A stretch of DNA of 64,000 nucleotides. It comes from Parvibaculum sp. (GTDB taxonomy: Bacteria; Pseudomonadota; Alphaproteobacteria; Parvibaculales; Parvibaculaceae). The translations under genes and the position numbers were made by a program. The stretch's first letter is position 1. Each line of letters begins with the position of its first letter. Location: NCBI RefSeq assembly GCF_030651915.1, contig NZ_JAUSBV010000007.1, positions 1-64,000 of the forward strand. The letters are read 5' to 3'. Below are positions 55,883 to 64,000 of the stretch, piece by piece. Below the pieces are notes generated by a model. That model saw nothing but the letters and a program-made list of their open reading frames with translations. It ran no database searches and had not been told where the DNA came from.

Positions 55883-56608
55883 ATGGATCCCGTCACCACT
55901 GCCCAGATCATCACCGAGACGACGGTCGATACCGCCGCCATGGACTTCTCCATGTGGGGACTGTTCCTGCGGGCCGACATCGTCGTCAAGCTCGTGATGC
56001 TGGGCCTTCTCTTCGCCTCGATCTGGTCGTGGGCGATCATTTTCGACAAGTGGTGGCGATTTGCCCGCATCGAGCGGCGCGCCAATCAGTTCGAACGCAT
56101 CTTCTGGTCGGGGCGATCGCTCGACGACCTCTATCAGGAAATGGGGCATCGGCCGCAGCATCCGTTCTCCGTGCTTTTCATCGCCGCGATGCGTGAATGG
56201 CGCCGTTCGCAGGATATTGCCGCAAGTTCGTTCATCGGCCTCAAGGAACGTGTCGACAAGGTCATGCAGGTGACGATCAGTCGCGAGATGGTGAATCTCG
56301 AAGGCCGGCTTCTGTTTCTGGCGACCGTCGGCGCGACGGCGCCTTTTATCGGCCTCTTCGGCACCGTCTGGGGCATCATGAATGCCTTCCAGTCGATTGC
56401 GATCAGCCGCGATACAAATCTTGCCGTTGTGGCGCCGGGCATCGCCGAAGCGCTTTTTGCGACGGCGCTTGGTCTGCTGGCCGCCATTCCGGCCGTTATT
56501 TTCTACAATCGCTTCTCCAATCAGGTGTCGCGCATTGGCGGGCGCCTGGAGAGCTTTGCCGACGAGTTTTCCGCGATCCTGTCGCGGCAGCTCGACGAGC
56601 GAGGCTGA
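55883..56608 (+). CDS. tolQ: Tol-Pal system protein TolQ
   Basis: This 241-residue channel protein has three helices (about 35-55, 140-165, 180-200). Its motifs include TVGATAPFIGLFGTVWGIMNAF and GIAEALFATALGLLAAIPAV. It couples the proton motive force to envelope constriction. GGAGAGG precedes ATG 55883. The 250 bp upstream should hold its promoter. Confidence 0.96.
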   Translation: MDPVTTAQIITETTVDTAAMDFSMWGLFLRADIVVKLVMLGLLFASIWSWAIIFDKWWRFARIERRANQFERIFWSGRSLDDLYQEMGHRPQHPFSVLFIAAMREWRRSQDIAASSFIGLKERVDKVMQVTISREMVNLEGRLLFLATVGATAPFIGLFGTVWGIMNAFQSIAISRDTNLAVVAPGIAEALFATALGLLAAIPAVIFYNRFSNQVSRIGGRLESFADEFSAILSRQLDERG

Positions 56609-56611
56609 GCC

Positions 56612-57070
56612 ATGGGCATGTCGGTTGGCAACAAGAGCGCGCGGCGCGGCCGTTTTGCCAGAGCGCCGATGGCCGAGATCAACGTGACGCCGGTTGTCGA
56701 CGTCATGCTGGTGTTGCTGATCGTGTTCATGGTCGCGGCACCGTTATTGACCGTCGGCGTACCGGTGGATTTGCCGAAAACGCAGGCGGCACCGATTTCG
56801 GGCGACAATGAACCGTTGACGATCACGCTCAATGGCAGCGGCGCGATCTTTGTGCAGGAGACGCCGACCGAGATCGACGCCATGGTGCCGCAGCTGCTGG
56901 CCATTGCGGAGAACGGATATGAGCAGCGCATTTTTGTGCGCGCCGACGGTTCGCTTCCCTATGGGGAGGTAATGAAGGTTATGGGCGTCATCAGTTCGTC
57001 TGGATTTTCCCGCGTTGCTCTTGTTACGGAGTCTGAAACCAAGCCGGCGCGCGGAGCCGGTGAGAGATAA
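56612..57070 (+). CDS. tolR: Tol-Pal system protein TolR
   Basis: This 152-residue protein has a single N-terminal helix (about 27-47: VDVMLVLLIVFMVAAP) whose Asp (VVDVML) is the proton-carrying residue. A periplasmic domain follows. It lies 3 bp after tolQ. Confidence 0.95.
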   Translation: MGMSVGNKSARRGRFARAPMAEINVTPVVDVMLVLLIVFMVAAPLLTVGVPVDLPKTQAAPISGDNEPLTITLNGSGAIFVQETPTEIDAMVPQLLAIAENGYEQRIFVRADGSLPYGEVMKVMGVISSSGFSRVALVTESETKPARGAGER

Positions 57071-57079
57071 ACGGCGAGA

Positions 57080-57889
57080 ATGCGCAATTCGGTATTCTTT
57101 TCGGTTGCTGCGCATGGCCTTGTAGTGGCAATCGCGCTGGCGACCCTTCCGTCCCCCGAGGAATTGCCCACGGTGGAGACGCGCGCGCTGCCTGTTGACC
57201 TCATTACTGTGGATGAGCTGACAAACCTCAAGCGTCTTCCGAAGGTCGAAAAGCCGCCGGTCGACGAGCCCGAGCCACCGAAGGAGATCGAGCGGCCGAA
57301 GGCCGATGCGCCGCCCGCGCCGCCGCCGCCCGCGCCGCCGCCGCCCCCTGAGCAGGAACCGGAGCCTCTGCCGGAAAAGATCGTGGAAAAGAAAGAGCCG
57401 CCGAAGCCTGTTGAGAAGAAGGTCGAGAAGCCGGCGCCGCCGAAGCCGCCGGAGCGCAAATTCGATCCGACGCAAATTGCGGCCCTGCTCAACAAGGCAC
57501 CTGAGGCGGCAGCCAAGCCGCAGCCTGCGCCGAAGGTTGAGGAGAGTGTGACGGCGGACTATACGGACGACCCGACAATGCAAATCTCGCTCAGCGAGAT
57601 GGATGCCGTGAGGCAAGCCGTGTCGCGCTGCTATAATGTGGGCGATCTCGTTGGAAGTGCGGATGCCGACAAGCTTTTTGCGACTGTGCGCGCCAATTTC
57701 AACCAGGACGGTTCGGTTGTCGGGCGTCCGCAGGTTGTGCGCGCCGGAGGTGGTGCCGGTTCGCGGGTGCTCGCCGAACGTGCGGTCGGCGCGGTATTGC
57801 AGTGCGCGCCCTATGCTTTTCTGCCGCTCAACAAGTACCAGAACTGGCGTGAGATGAATCTGAACTTCAATTTGAGCGGAATGATGTGA
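57080..57889 (+). CDS. tolA: Tol-Pal system protein TolA
   Basis: This 269-residue protein has a single N-terminal helix (about 5-22). A Pro/Lys/Glu-rich linker with repeated PP and KP runs (about 55-175) follows, then a TonB/TolA C-terminal domain (about 180-269, with a Cys pair at C202 and near the C-terminus in LQCAPY). It spans the periplasm to reach Pal and TolB. The linker differs from the Ala/Lys helix of E. coli TolA and is likely an EF-P client. Confidence 0.9.
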   Translation: MRNSVFFSVAAHGLVVAIALATLPSPEELPTVETRALPVDLITVDELTNLKRLPKVEKPPVDEPEPPKEIERPKADAPPAPPPPAPPPPPEQEPEPLPEKIVEKKEPPKPVEKKVEKPAPPKPPERKFDPTQIAALLNKAPEAAAKPQPAPKVEESVTADYTDDPTMQISLSEMDAVRQAVSRCYNVGDLVGSADADKLFATVRANFNQDGSVVGRPQVVRAGGGAGSRVLAERAVGAVLQCAPYAFLPLNKYQNWREMNLNFNLSGMM

Positions 57890-57981
57890 CGCCAGCGCAA
57901 GCAGGGCGGAGACGACCGTCGGTGATCATTGACGGAACGACGAGACGCCGAATGAACGTTCCTTTTTCAGGAGAAACCGCG

Positions 57982-59346
57982 ATGTATGAATTTCGCAATG
58001 CTGACCGTGTCTTGCTCTGGGCAAGGGCCGTCCGTTTCATCGCGGCACGTTCGCTCGCATTCGTATTGGCAATGGCGCTCCCGTTCGGTGCCGCTCATGC
58101 AGCGCTCGAGATCGACATCGACAGGGGGACCGTCGATCCCCTGAAGATTGCGATTGTCGATTTCCTGGGTACACCCGGACAGGAGGGTTCGGTCGGGGCG
58201 GATATCGCCGGCGTTGTGACAAACAATCTTGAACGGTCCGGTCTTTTCCGGCCGTTGCCCAAGGCATCCTTCATCGAGAAACTCGACGATATCAACGTTC
58301 AGCCGCGCTTCGGTGACTGGCGCATTATCGAGGCACAGGCACTCGTCACCGGACAGGCGCGCATGGAATCCGATGGCCGCCTCCGTGTTGAATTTCGGCT
58401 TTGGGATGTTTACGCCGAGCAACAGCTGACCGGTCTTCAGTTCTTTACGACGCCCGACAACTGGCGGCGTGTCGCGCATCTGATATCCGACGCCATCTAC
58501 AAACGCCTGACCGGTGAGGATGGATATTTCGATACGCGCATCGTTTATGTTTCGGAGACAGGACCGAAGAACAATCGAGTCAAACGCCTGACCATTATGG
58601 ATCAGGACGGCCACAACCCGCGCATGCTGACGCGGGGCAATGAACTTGTGCTGACGCCGCGCTTCAGTCCCAACTCGCAGGAAATCACCTATCTCGCCTA
58701 TCGCAACAATGCGCCGCGCGTCTATGTGCTTGATATTGAGACCGGCCAGCAGGAAGTCGTCGGCGAATTCCCCGGCATGACTTTCGCGCCGCGGTTCTCG
58801 CCGGATGGTCAAAAAATCATCATGAGCCTGCAACGTGGCGGCAATGCAGATATATACACGATGGATCTTCGTAGCCGGCAGGTGACGCGGCTCACGAACA
58901 CAGCCGCCATCGATACGTCGCCCAGCTATTCGCCGGACGGTCGTCAGGTTGCGTTCGAGTCCGACCGCGGCGGCTCGCAGCAGATTTACGTAATGAATGC
59001 GGATGGTTCCAACCAGCGGCGCATCAGTTTTGGTCAGGGCAGCTATGCAACGCCGGTCTGGTCGCCGCGTGGAGATCTTATTTCCTTCACCAAAATCTCG
59101 GGCGGTCGCTTTGTGATCGGGGTGATGCGTCCCGATGGAACAGGCGATCGGGTGCTGACGGAGGGCTTTCACAATGAAGGACCAACCTGGGCGCCCAATG
59201 GGCGCGTGCTGATGTTCTTCCGCGAGACGCGGGGCGCGCAAGGCGGGCCGAGCCTCTGGTCGGTCGATGTGACGGGTCACAACGAACGTCCGGTGCCGAC
59301 CCCGACCTTTGCCTCCGATCCGGCCTGGTCTCCCCGTATCCAGTGA
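57982..59346 (+). CDS. tolB: Tol-Pal system protein TolB
   Basis: This 454-residue periplasmic beta-propeller follows a twin-stage signal peptide (about 15-40, cleaved after AHA). Repeats of the WD40-like PD40 type are visible: [30 protein letters not shown] and [19 protein letters not shown] 57982 has AGGAGA seven bases upstream. A GTG overlapping the tolA stop is possible but has no domain support. Confidence 0.94.
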   Translation: MYEFRNADRVLLWARAVRFIAARSLAFVLAMALPFGAAHAALEIDIDRGTVDPLKIAIVDFLGTPGQEGSVGADIAGVVTNNLERSGLFRPLPKASFIEKLDDINVQPRFGDWRIIEAQALVTGQARMESDGRLRVEFRLWDVYAEQQLTGLQFFTTPDNWRRVAHLISDAIYKRLTGEDGYFDTRIVYVSETGPKNNRVKRLTIMDQDGHNPRMLTRGNELVLTPRFSPNSQEITYLAYRNNAPRVYVLDIETGQQEVVGEFPGMTFAPRFSPDGQKIIMSLQRGGNADIYTMDLRSRQVTRLTNTAAIDTSPSYSPDGRQVAFESDRGGSQQIYVMNADGSNQRRISFGQGSYATPVWSPRGDLISFTKISGGRFVIGVMRPDGTGDRVLTEGFHNEGPTWAPNGRVLMFFRETRGAQGGPSLWSVDVTGHNERPVPTPTFASDPAWSPRIQ

Positions 59347-59687
59347 TCGAGGAATGGATTTAATGCGCTGCGAAGCCCCGGCGCTTAAAATATGATGCAA
59401 AAATGTCACGTAAGCTTGACCGAAAAGTCGCAGAGTGATTGGCCCTTATTGCGTCATTATCAGGGCTGTGGCACACAGGGTGTTGCGGTACAGCAACCCC
59501 CAGCGTCGGCCAATTGTGGGCGATGCAAGCTGCTTCCGGGCTATTGGAACCAGTGATAAGTTGCACGCGGTTTTCTCTGGATAAATCGGGCATCGCCTGT
59601 TTTGTCGCGGGGTGTCTCGTGCAAAAGTAGCAAATCGATTGAGCGCTGAGGCGCCATGGCCGCTGAGATCAAAAGGAGATCACCCGA
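59347..59687. other. 341-bp tolB-pal gap
   Basis: There is no gene here. A hairpin GTTGC-ggtaca-GCAAC lies at 59481-59498. The gap suggests that pal has its own promoter; I find no convincing pair of boxes. AAAAGGAG at 59671-59678 is the ribosome site of pal. Confidence 0.55.
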
Positions 59688-60182
59688 ATGAAGTCCCCGA
59701 ACGCTGGCCTGCGGATTGCCGCTGTGGCCGCTGCTTTCTTCATGTTGGCCGCTTGCAGCTCGACCGCCACGGATACCGGCGGATCGTCCTCTGGCGCCGG
59801 CACCATCACCCCCGGTTCGCCGGAAGATTTGGTCGCGAATGTTGGCGACCGCGTCTTCTTCGACACCGACCGTTCGTCGCTCAGCGACGAAGCCCGCGCC
59901 ACTCTGCAGCGTCAGGCGGCGTGGATGCAGCTCTACCCGAACCTGACCTTCACGCTTGAAGGTCATGCCGACGAGCGCGGCACGCGCGAATACAACCTCG
60001 CGCTCGGTGGCCGTCGTGCCAACGCCGCGAAGGATTATCTCGTGAGCCTCGGCGTCAATGGCGGTCGCATCAACACCGTGTCCTACGGTAAAGAGCGCCC
60101 GGTCTGCCTCGACTCCAACGACAACTGCTGGAGCCAGAACCGTCGTGCTGTGACGGTCGTTGCCTCCGGCGTCGGCAGCTAG
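59688..60182 (+). CDS. pal: Peptidoglycan-associated lipoprotein Pal
   Basis: This 164-residue lipoprotein has lipobox LAAC with C23. A Ser/Gly linker follows, then an OmpA domain with VFFDTDRSSLSDEA, LEGHADERGTREYN, LGGRRANAAKDYL and NRRAVTVV. It binds peptidoglycan and TolB. A strong terminator follows the gene. Confidence 0.96.
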   Translation: MKSPNAGLRIAAVAAAFFMLAACSSTATDTGGSSSGAGTITPGSPEDLVANVGDRVFFDTDRSSLSDEARATLQRQAAWMQLYPNLTFTLEGHADERGTREYNLALGGRRANAAKDYLVSLGVNGGRINTVSYGKERPVCLDSNDNCWSQNRRAVTVVASGVGS

Positions 60183-60214
60183 TCGGCGTTATCGTCGAAA
60201 GCGGCTAAGTTCCT

Positions 60215-60259
60215 GGAAGCGCTCTTCCGCCGATTGCGGAAGGGCGCTTCCTTGTTTTC
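60215..60259 (+). terminator. Terminator of pal
   Basis: A 16-bp stem with one G-T pair (GGAAGCGCTCTTCCGC and complement) and a 5-nt loop is followed by TTGTTTT. Confidence 0.9.
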
Positions 60260-60319
60260 CACGCCCGGGTGAGGGCGCCCCAATTTTGTCTTAGTTGCGG
60301 CTAGGATGCGGAGGGTGGA

Positions 60320-61261
60320 GTGAGACAGGCGCTGGAGGTTCGATTGCATCCTGGTATTCGGCGGACAAATAACGTCCTTTGGACCATTTCGGCGTCCGCG
60401 CTGATCGGCCTTTCCCTGCTTGCCGCCGATGCGGCGGTCGCCCAGTCGGGCAGCGATGTCGACATGCGCGCGGTCGGCAATCGGCTCGATCGGATCGAGC
60501 GTGAAATCACCGATCTGCAGCGGCAGAATTATGGCGGCGGCACCTCCACAGGCACTCCCACGCCGCTCAGCGGTGGCGCCGCCGGATCGGCCGACGCTCA
60601 GTCGCGAATTTTCGAGCTCGAAGAACAGGTTCGCCGGCTCAACGGTGGCCTTGAAGAGATGGGACATCGCTTCGAACAGATGAATCGGGAACTGCAGCTC
60701 TTCAAGGCCGATATGGACTTGCGCCTTCAGGATGCGCAGGGTGGCGGTTCGGCGCCAGGTGCCGCCACGGCATCCGGCGGCGATGAGGGTGCGGCCGGAT
60801 CCGGACCGGCCTCGGCCGAAGGTTCGCTGGGTGCCACCCCCGTGGTATCGACACCTGCTGCCGCCGTGCTTCCCAATGGAACGCCTCAGGTGCAGTACGA
60901 TTTTGCCATCGATCTGATGAAGCGCGGCCAGTACGATCAGGCGCGCGCCGCGTTTGTCGAATTTCTGCGGCTTCACCCGAACGACACGCTGGCGGGCAAT
61001 GCGCAGTATTGGCTCGGCGAGACCTATTACGCGCAGAACCGGCATAAGGAGGCGGGCGATGCCTTTCTGACCGGCTATACGACCTATTCGTCGAGCAACA
61101 AGGCGCCTGATAGCCTGCTCAAGCTCGGCATGAGCCTCGCCGCGCTCGGCAACAAGGACGCCGCCTGCACGGTCTGGAGCGAGCTCGGTTCGCGATTCCC
61201 GCAAGCCTCGCCTGCCGTTGTTGCGCGCAACAAGCTGGAGCGTGAGAAGGCTGGCTGCTGA
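60320..61261 (+). CDS. cpoB: Tol-Pal coordinator CpoB (YbgF)
   Basis: This 313-residue periplasmic protein has a signal peptide (about 20-40), a coiled coil (about 50-150) and three C-terminal TPR repeats (about 195-310: YDFAIDLMKRGQYDQARAAF, NAQYWLGETYYAQNRHKEAGDAF). In the family it links Tol function with PBP1B. GTG 60320 follows GGAGGG. Confidence 0.88.
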   Translation: MRQALEVRLHPGIRRTNNVLWTISASALIGLSLLAADAAVAQSGSDVDMRAVGNRLDRIEREITDLQRQNYGGGTSTGTPTPLSGGAAGSADAQSRIFELEEQVRRLNGGLEEMGHRFEQMNRELQLFKADMDLRLQDAQGGGSAPGAATASGGDEGAAGSGPASAEGSLGATPVVSTPAAAVLPNGTPQVQYDFAIDLMKRGQYDQARAAFVEFLRLHPNDTLAGNAQYWLGETYYAQNRHKEAGDAFLTGYTTYSSSNKAPDSLLKLGMSLAALGNKDAACTVWSELGSRFPQASPAVVARNKLEREKAGC

Positions 61262-61301
61262 GTTGCCGACCGGAGATCAACTCGCAGAAGGAAAAAGCCC
61301 G

Positions 61302-62633
61302 ATGCGCGTTCAAGAAGATCTGGCGTCGTCTGGTCACCTTCCGATCCAGCTTGGCGAGTTTGCCGAACGGTTGCTCCCGCACAATCCGTCAAATACCATT
61401 GCGGTCGCGTTTTCCGGAGGGCCGGACTCGCTGGCGCTGCTGATCCTCGCCGCCAGATGGGTTCGAAGTCATCCCTGGGTGCGCCTTTTTGCACTGACTG
61501 TCGACCACGGCCTCCGCGCTGGTTCAGCGGTCGACGCGGAGACGGCCGGTCGGCTGGCGTCCACACTTGGCATTCCGCACGACATTGTGCACTGGGGAGG
61601 AGACAAGCCAGAAAGCGGTATTCAAGCGGCGGCACGTGAGGCGCGCTACCGGTTGCTTGCAGCGGCATGTCGCGAACGGGGGTGTGGCGACCTCCTCGTT
61701 GCCCATCATCTCGAGGATCAAGCCGAAACGTTTTTGCTGCGCCTGCGCCGGGGCAGCGGCGTCGATGGATTGTCGGCCATGCCGTCGGCGCGGGTGCTTG
61801 ATGCGGGCGATCCACCGGTGCGTCTGTTGAGGCCGCTGCTCGATCTGCCGCGCGGCCGCCTTGCTGCGACCGTGGCCCAGAGCGGGCTTGAGCCCATTCT
61901 CGATCCAAGTAACGAGAACGACCGTTTTGATCGCGTCAAAATCCGTCAGGCAATGCATGTCCTTGAGGCACTTGGCTTCGATGCTGCCGGTCTTGCCGGC
62001 ACGGCGCGACGGATGGCGCGCGCGAGAGAGGTGCTTGAGACGCAGGTTCAGGCGCTGCTGGCCACGCATGCGGTTCTCTTCCCCTTTGGCTATGTCGAGG
62101 CGGATGCGGCGGGGCTCGCCGCTGCGCCGTCCGAAACTCGCCTGCGGGCGCTTGCCGCCATTCTAAAAGCCGTGAGCGGGCGTGCGTATGGTCCGCGCAT
62201 GGAAGGTTTGGCGGCAATTGAGGCGGCGCTGCTCGACCGGACGCTGGGCCGGGGACGGACGCTCAATGGCGTCAAATTTGCGTTGACGCGCGGGCGGCTT
62301 CTGGCCGTGCGGGAAATGGCGGCTGTGCGGAAGACACCGACCCTGCGGCTTGCGCCGGGCGAGGGCGGCACATGGGACAACCGTTTCAAGGTGGGGCTGG
62401 AGGCCGGGGGAGGGCATCCATACCTTGATGTGCGCGCGCTCGGCATCGAAGGGCTTTCGGCGCTGGATGCGGCAGGTTGGGTGCCGCCGCTCGCTCCCAA
62501 AGCTGTGCTGATGGCCTTGCCGGCGCTTTGGGCCGGGGAATCGCTTGTGTCCGCGCCCCATCTGGGGACGCTCGCTGCTGAAGTGAAGGCGCGTGCATCC
62601 TTGGCGTCTTGCGAATTTTTTGCCCAAGTCTGA
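61302..62633 (+). CDS. tilS: tRNA(Ile)-lysidine synthase
   Basis: This 443-residue ATP-pyrophosphatase has the P-loop SGGPDS (38-43), VDHGLRAGS and AHHLEDQAETFLLRLRRGSG. It converts C34 of the CAU-anticodon tRNA-Ile to lysidine. AAGGA precedes ATG 61302. It lies upstream of ftsH, as in many proteobacteria. Confidence 0.95.
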   Translation: MRVQEDLASSGHLPIQLGEFAERLLPHNPSNTIAVAFSGGPDSLALLILAARWVRSHPWVRLFALTVDHGLRAGSAVDAETAGRLASTLGIPHDIVHWGGDKPESGIQAAAREARYRLLAAACRERGCGDLLVAHHLEDQAETFLLRLRRGSGVDGLSAMPSARVLDAGDPPVRLLRPLLDLPRGRLAATVAQSGLEPILDPSNENDRFDRVKIRQAMHVLEALGFDAAGLAGTARRMARAREVLETQVQALLATHAVLFPFGYVEADAAGLAAAPSETRLRALAAILKAVSGRAYGPRMEGLAAIEAALLDRTLGRGRTLNGVKFALTRGRLLAVREMAAVRKTPTLRLAPGEGGTWDNRFKVGLEAGGGHPYLDVRALGIEGLSALDAAGWVPPLAPKAVLMALPALWAGESLVSAPHLGTLAAEVKARASLASCEFFAQV

Positions 62634-62808
62634 GGCTTGCCATCCCTGGCGCGGTTGATGCTACATCCGGGAAATCAGTCCAAAGGCCTTGGTAAACCTT
62701 TATATGGTCACTATGTTTCTCATAGATTAGAAACGGTCGAGGGCAGGGTTGTCTTTGGCACATCCTCTGCATCGCTGAGCCTGTCGTCAGGTAGAGAAGG
62801 TAAGACCT

Positions 62809-64000
62809 TTGTCCAATTTCAAGAATTTCGCCGTCTGGGTGCTGGGTGCGCTGCTGTTGATCGCGCTTTTTAACCTTTTTCAGGGTCCGGCGCCGCAGAG
62901 CAGCACGTCAACCGCGATTGATTACTCGCGACTGCTGTCCGACGTTGAAGCGGGCACGGTGCGCGAGGTTACGATTCAGGGCGACAAGCTTACGGGCCAA
63001 TATGCCGACGGTCGCCGCTTCTCGACGATCGCGCCGGCCGATCCGGCGCTGGTCGAACGGTTGCACAGCAAGGGTGTTCAGATCACCGCCAAACCATCTG
63101 ACGAGAACGTTCCGTCGCTTCTCGGGGTTCTCGTTTCCTGGTTCCCGATGCTGCTCCTTATCGCCGTCTGGATTTTCTTCATGCGCCAGATGCAGGGCGG
63201 TGGCGGCAAGGCCATGGGCTTCGGCAAGTCGAAGGCCAAGCTTCTGACCGAGCGCCACGGCCGCGTCATGTTCGACGATGTCGCCGGTATCGATGAAGCC
63301 AAGGATGATCTCACCGAGATCGTCGACTTCCTGCGCGATCCGGCCAAGTTCCAGCGCCTCGGTGGCCGCATTCCGAAAGGCGTGCTGCTGGTCGGCCCGC
63401 CCGGCACCGGCAAGACGCTTCTGGCGCGCGCGATCGCCGGCGAAGCGAATGTACCGTTCTTCACGATTTCCGGCTCCGATTTCGTCGAGATGTTCGTCGG
63501 CGTTGGCGCCAGCCGTGTGCGCGACATGTTCGAGCAGGCGAAGAAGAATGCACCTTGCATTATCTTCATCGACGAAATCGATGCGGTCGGCCGTCATCGC
63601 GGCGCCGGCCTCGGCGGCGGCAATGACGAACGCGAGCAGACACTGAACCAGCTGCTGGTCGAAATGGATGGTTTCGAGCCCAATGAAGGCATCATCCTGA
63701 TCGCGGCGACCAACCGCCCGGACGTTCTCGACCCGGCACTTCTGCGCCCCGGCCGTTTTGACCGGCAGGTCGTGGTGCCGAACCCGGATGTCATCGGCCG
63801 CGAAAAGATCCTCAAGGTCCATATGAAGAAGGTACCTTTGGCGCCGGATGTCGAGCCTCGCACCATCGCGCGCGGGACGCCGGGCTTCTCGGGTGCCGAC
63901 CTTGCCAACCTCGTCAATGAGGCGGCACTGATGGCGGCTCGGCGTGGCAAGCGTCTTGTCACCATGGCCGATTTCGAGGACTCCAAAGACAAGGTGATGA
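62809..64000 (+). CDS. ftsH: ATP-dependent zinc metalloprotease FtsH (3' end outside window)
   Basis: The visible part is 397 codons. Two membrane helices (about 6-24 and 106-125) flank a periplasmic domain. The AAA+ domain has Walker A GPPGTGKT at 196-203, [15 protein letters not shown], and the arginine-finger segment [19 protein letters not shown]. The HEXXH protease site would come after the window. The frame reads back to TTG at 62809, with AGAAGG upstream and no ATG in a usable place. Confidence 0.95.
   Translation, partial: MSNFKNFAVWVLGALLLIALFNLFQGPAPQSSTSTAIDYSRLLSDVEAGTVREVTIQGDKLTGQYADGRRFSTIAPADPALVERLHSKGVQITAKPSDENVPSLLGVLVSWFPMLLLIAVWIFFMRQMQGGGGKAMGFGKSKAKLLTERHGRVMFDDVAGIDEAKDDLTEIVDFLRDPAKFQRLGGRIPKGVLLVGPPGTGKTLLARAIAGEANVPFFTISGSDFVEMFVGVGASRVRDMFEQAKKNAPCIIFIDEIDAVGRHRGAGLGGGNDEREQTLNQLLVEMDGFEPNEGIILIAATNRPDVLDPALLRPGRFDRQVVVPNPDVIGREKILKVHMKKVPLAPDVEPRTIARGTPGFSGADLANLVNEAALMAARRGKRLVTMADFEDSKDKVM

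Overview
The window is a 64 kb piece of an alphaproteobacterial chromosome, high in G+C. Markers that point there are the zapA-6S RNA-5-formyl-THF cyclo-ligase order, ruvCAB followed by ybgC-tolQRAB-pal-cpoB-tilS-ftsH, a TrcR/DUF1013 regulator, COQ9, DUF465, DUF1192, DUF1465 and DUF4164 proteins, the small aa3-oxidase subunit IV, and a three-gene transhydrogenase with a split alpha subunit. It fits a Hyphomicrobiales/Parvibaculales-type organism, but the sequence alone does not fix a genus. Almost everything is core chromosome. I see no phage, transposase, tRNA, rRNA or CRISPR array. The only classic accessory gene is the truncated type I restriction subunit at the left edge.

Layout. 1-5 kb: the hsdR 3' end, a sigma-54 activator/response regulator and an OmpA-type lipoprotein. 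5-16.6 kb: an overlapping cluster (M3 peptidase, ABC1/UbiB-like kinase, hotdog thioesterase, alpha/beta hydrolase), oxidase subunit IV with pntAA-pntAB-pntB, small conserved genes (DUF4345, DUF6614-like, GNAT), and a TrmB-type regulator divergent from a four-helix membrane protein and a nitrilase-superfamily enzyme. 16.6-24.2 kb: rpsU, def, a COQ9 gene, a PAS protein, purEK, a pectinacetylesterase-like hydrolase, a GGDEF protein, ubiX and two DUF465 genes. 24.2-31 kb: two acyl-CoA synthetases (one PrpE), an SDR and trcR, with the gaps full of inverted repeats. 31-43 kb: a SYLF protein, quinone oxidoreductase, a candidate sRNA, DUF1465, rpmE, an ABC exporter, a paraoxonase-like enzyme, a MotA/MotB/OmpA-like module, suhB and efp. 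43-49 kb: a tkt-gap-pgk-fba-thiE-Sel1 operon. 49-64 kb: DUF4164, zapA, 6S RNA, fau, a YmdB-type phosphoesterase, yebC, ruvCAB, the Tol-Pal operon, tilS and the start of ftsH.

How it fits together. Several blocks are clear functional units: NADPH supply (pnt), lower glycolysis/pentose phosphate (tkt-gap-pgk-fba), Holliday-junction processing (ruvCAB), envelope constriction (Tol-Pal-CpoB), divisome assembly (zapA), and ubiquinone supply (ubiX, a COQ9 protein and possibly the ABC1 kinase). Propionate and other acyl-CoA activation sits at 24-29 kb.

The least-explained signals are these. First, a composite repeat occurs in two convergent intergenic gaps; it combines GGGGATAAGT palindromes, three TGACAG iterons at 11-bp pitch and a G-run. 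Second, nested CGCGGAG/CGCGAAG inverted repeats lie at 24.3 kb. Third, a 267-bp element with 30-bp perfect terminal inverted repeats lies at 26.3 kb. Fourth, a bacterial paraoxonase-like protein at 36.8 kb keeps every calcium, histidine and disulfide position of PON1. Fifth, a non-flagellar stator-like gene trio lies at 37.9-40.3 kb. Sixth, a terminated sRNA candidate with an anti-Shine-Dalgarno loop lies at 33.5 kb.
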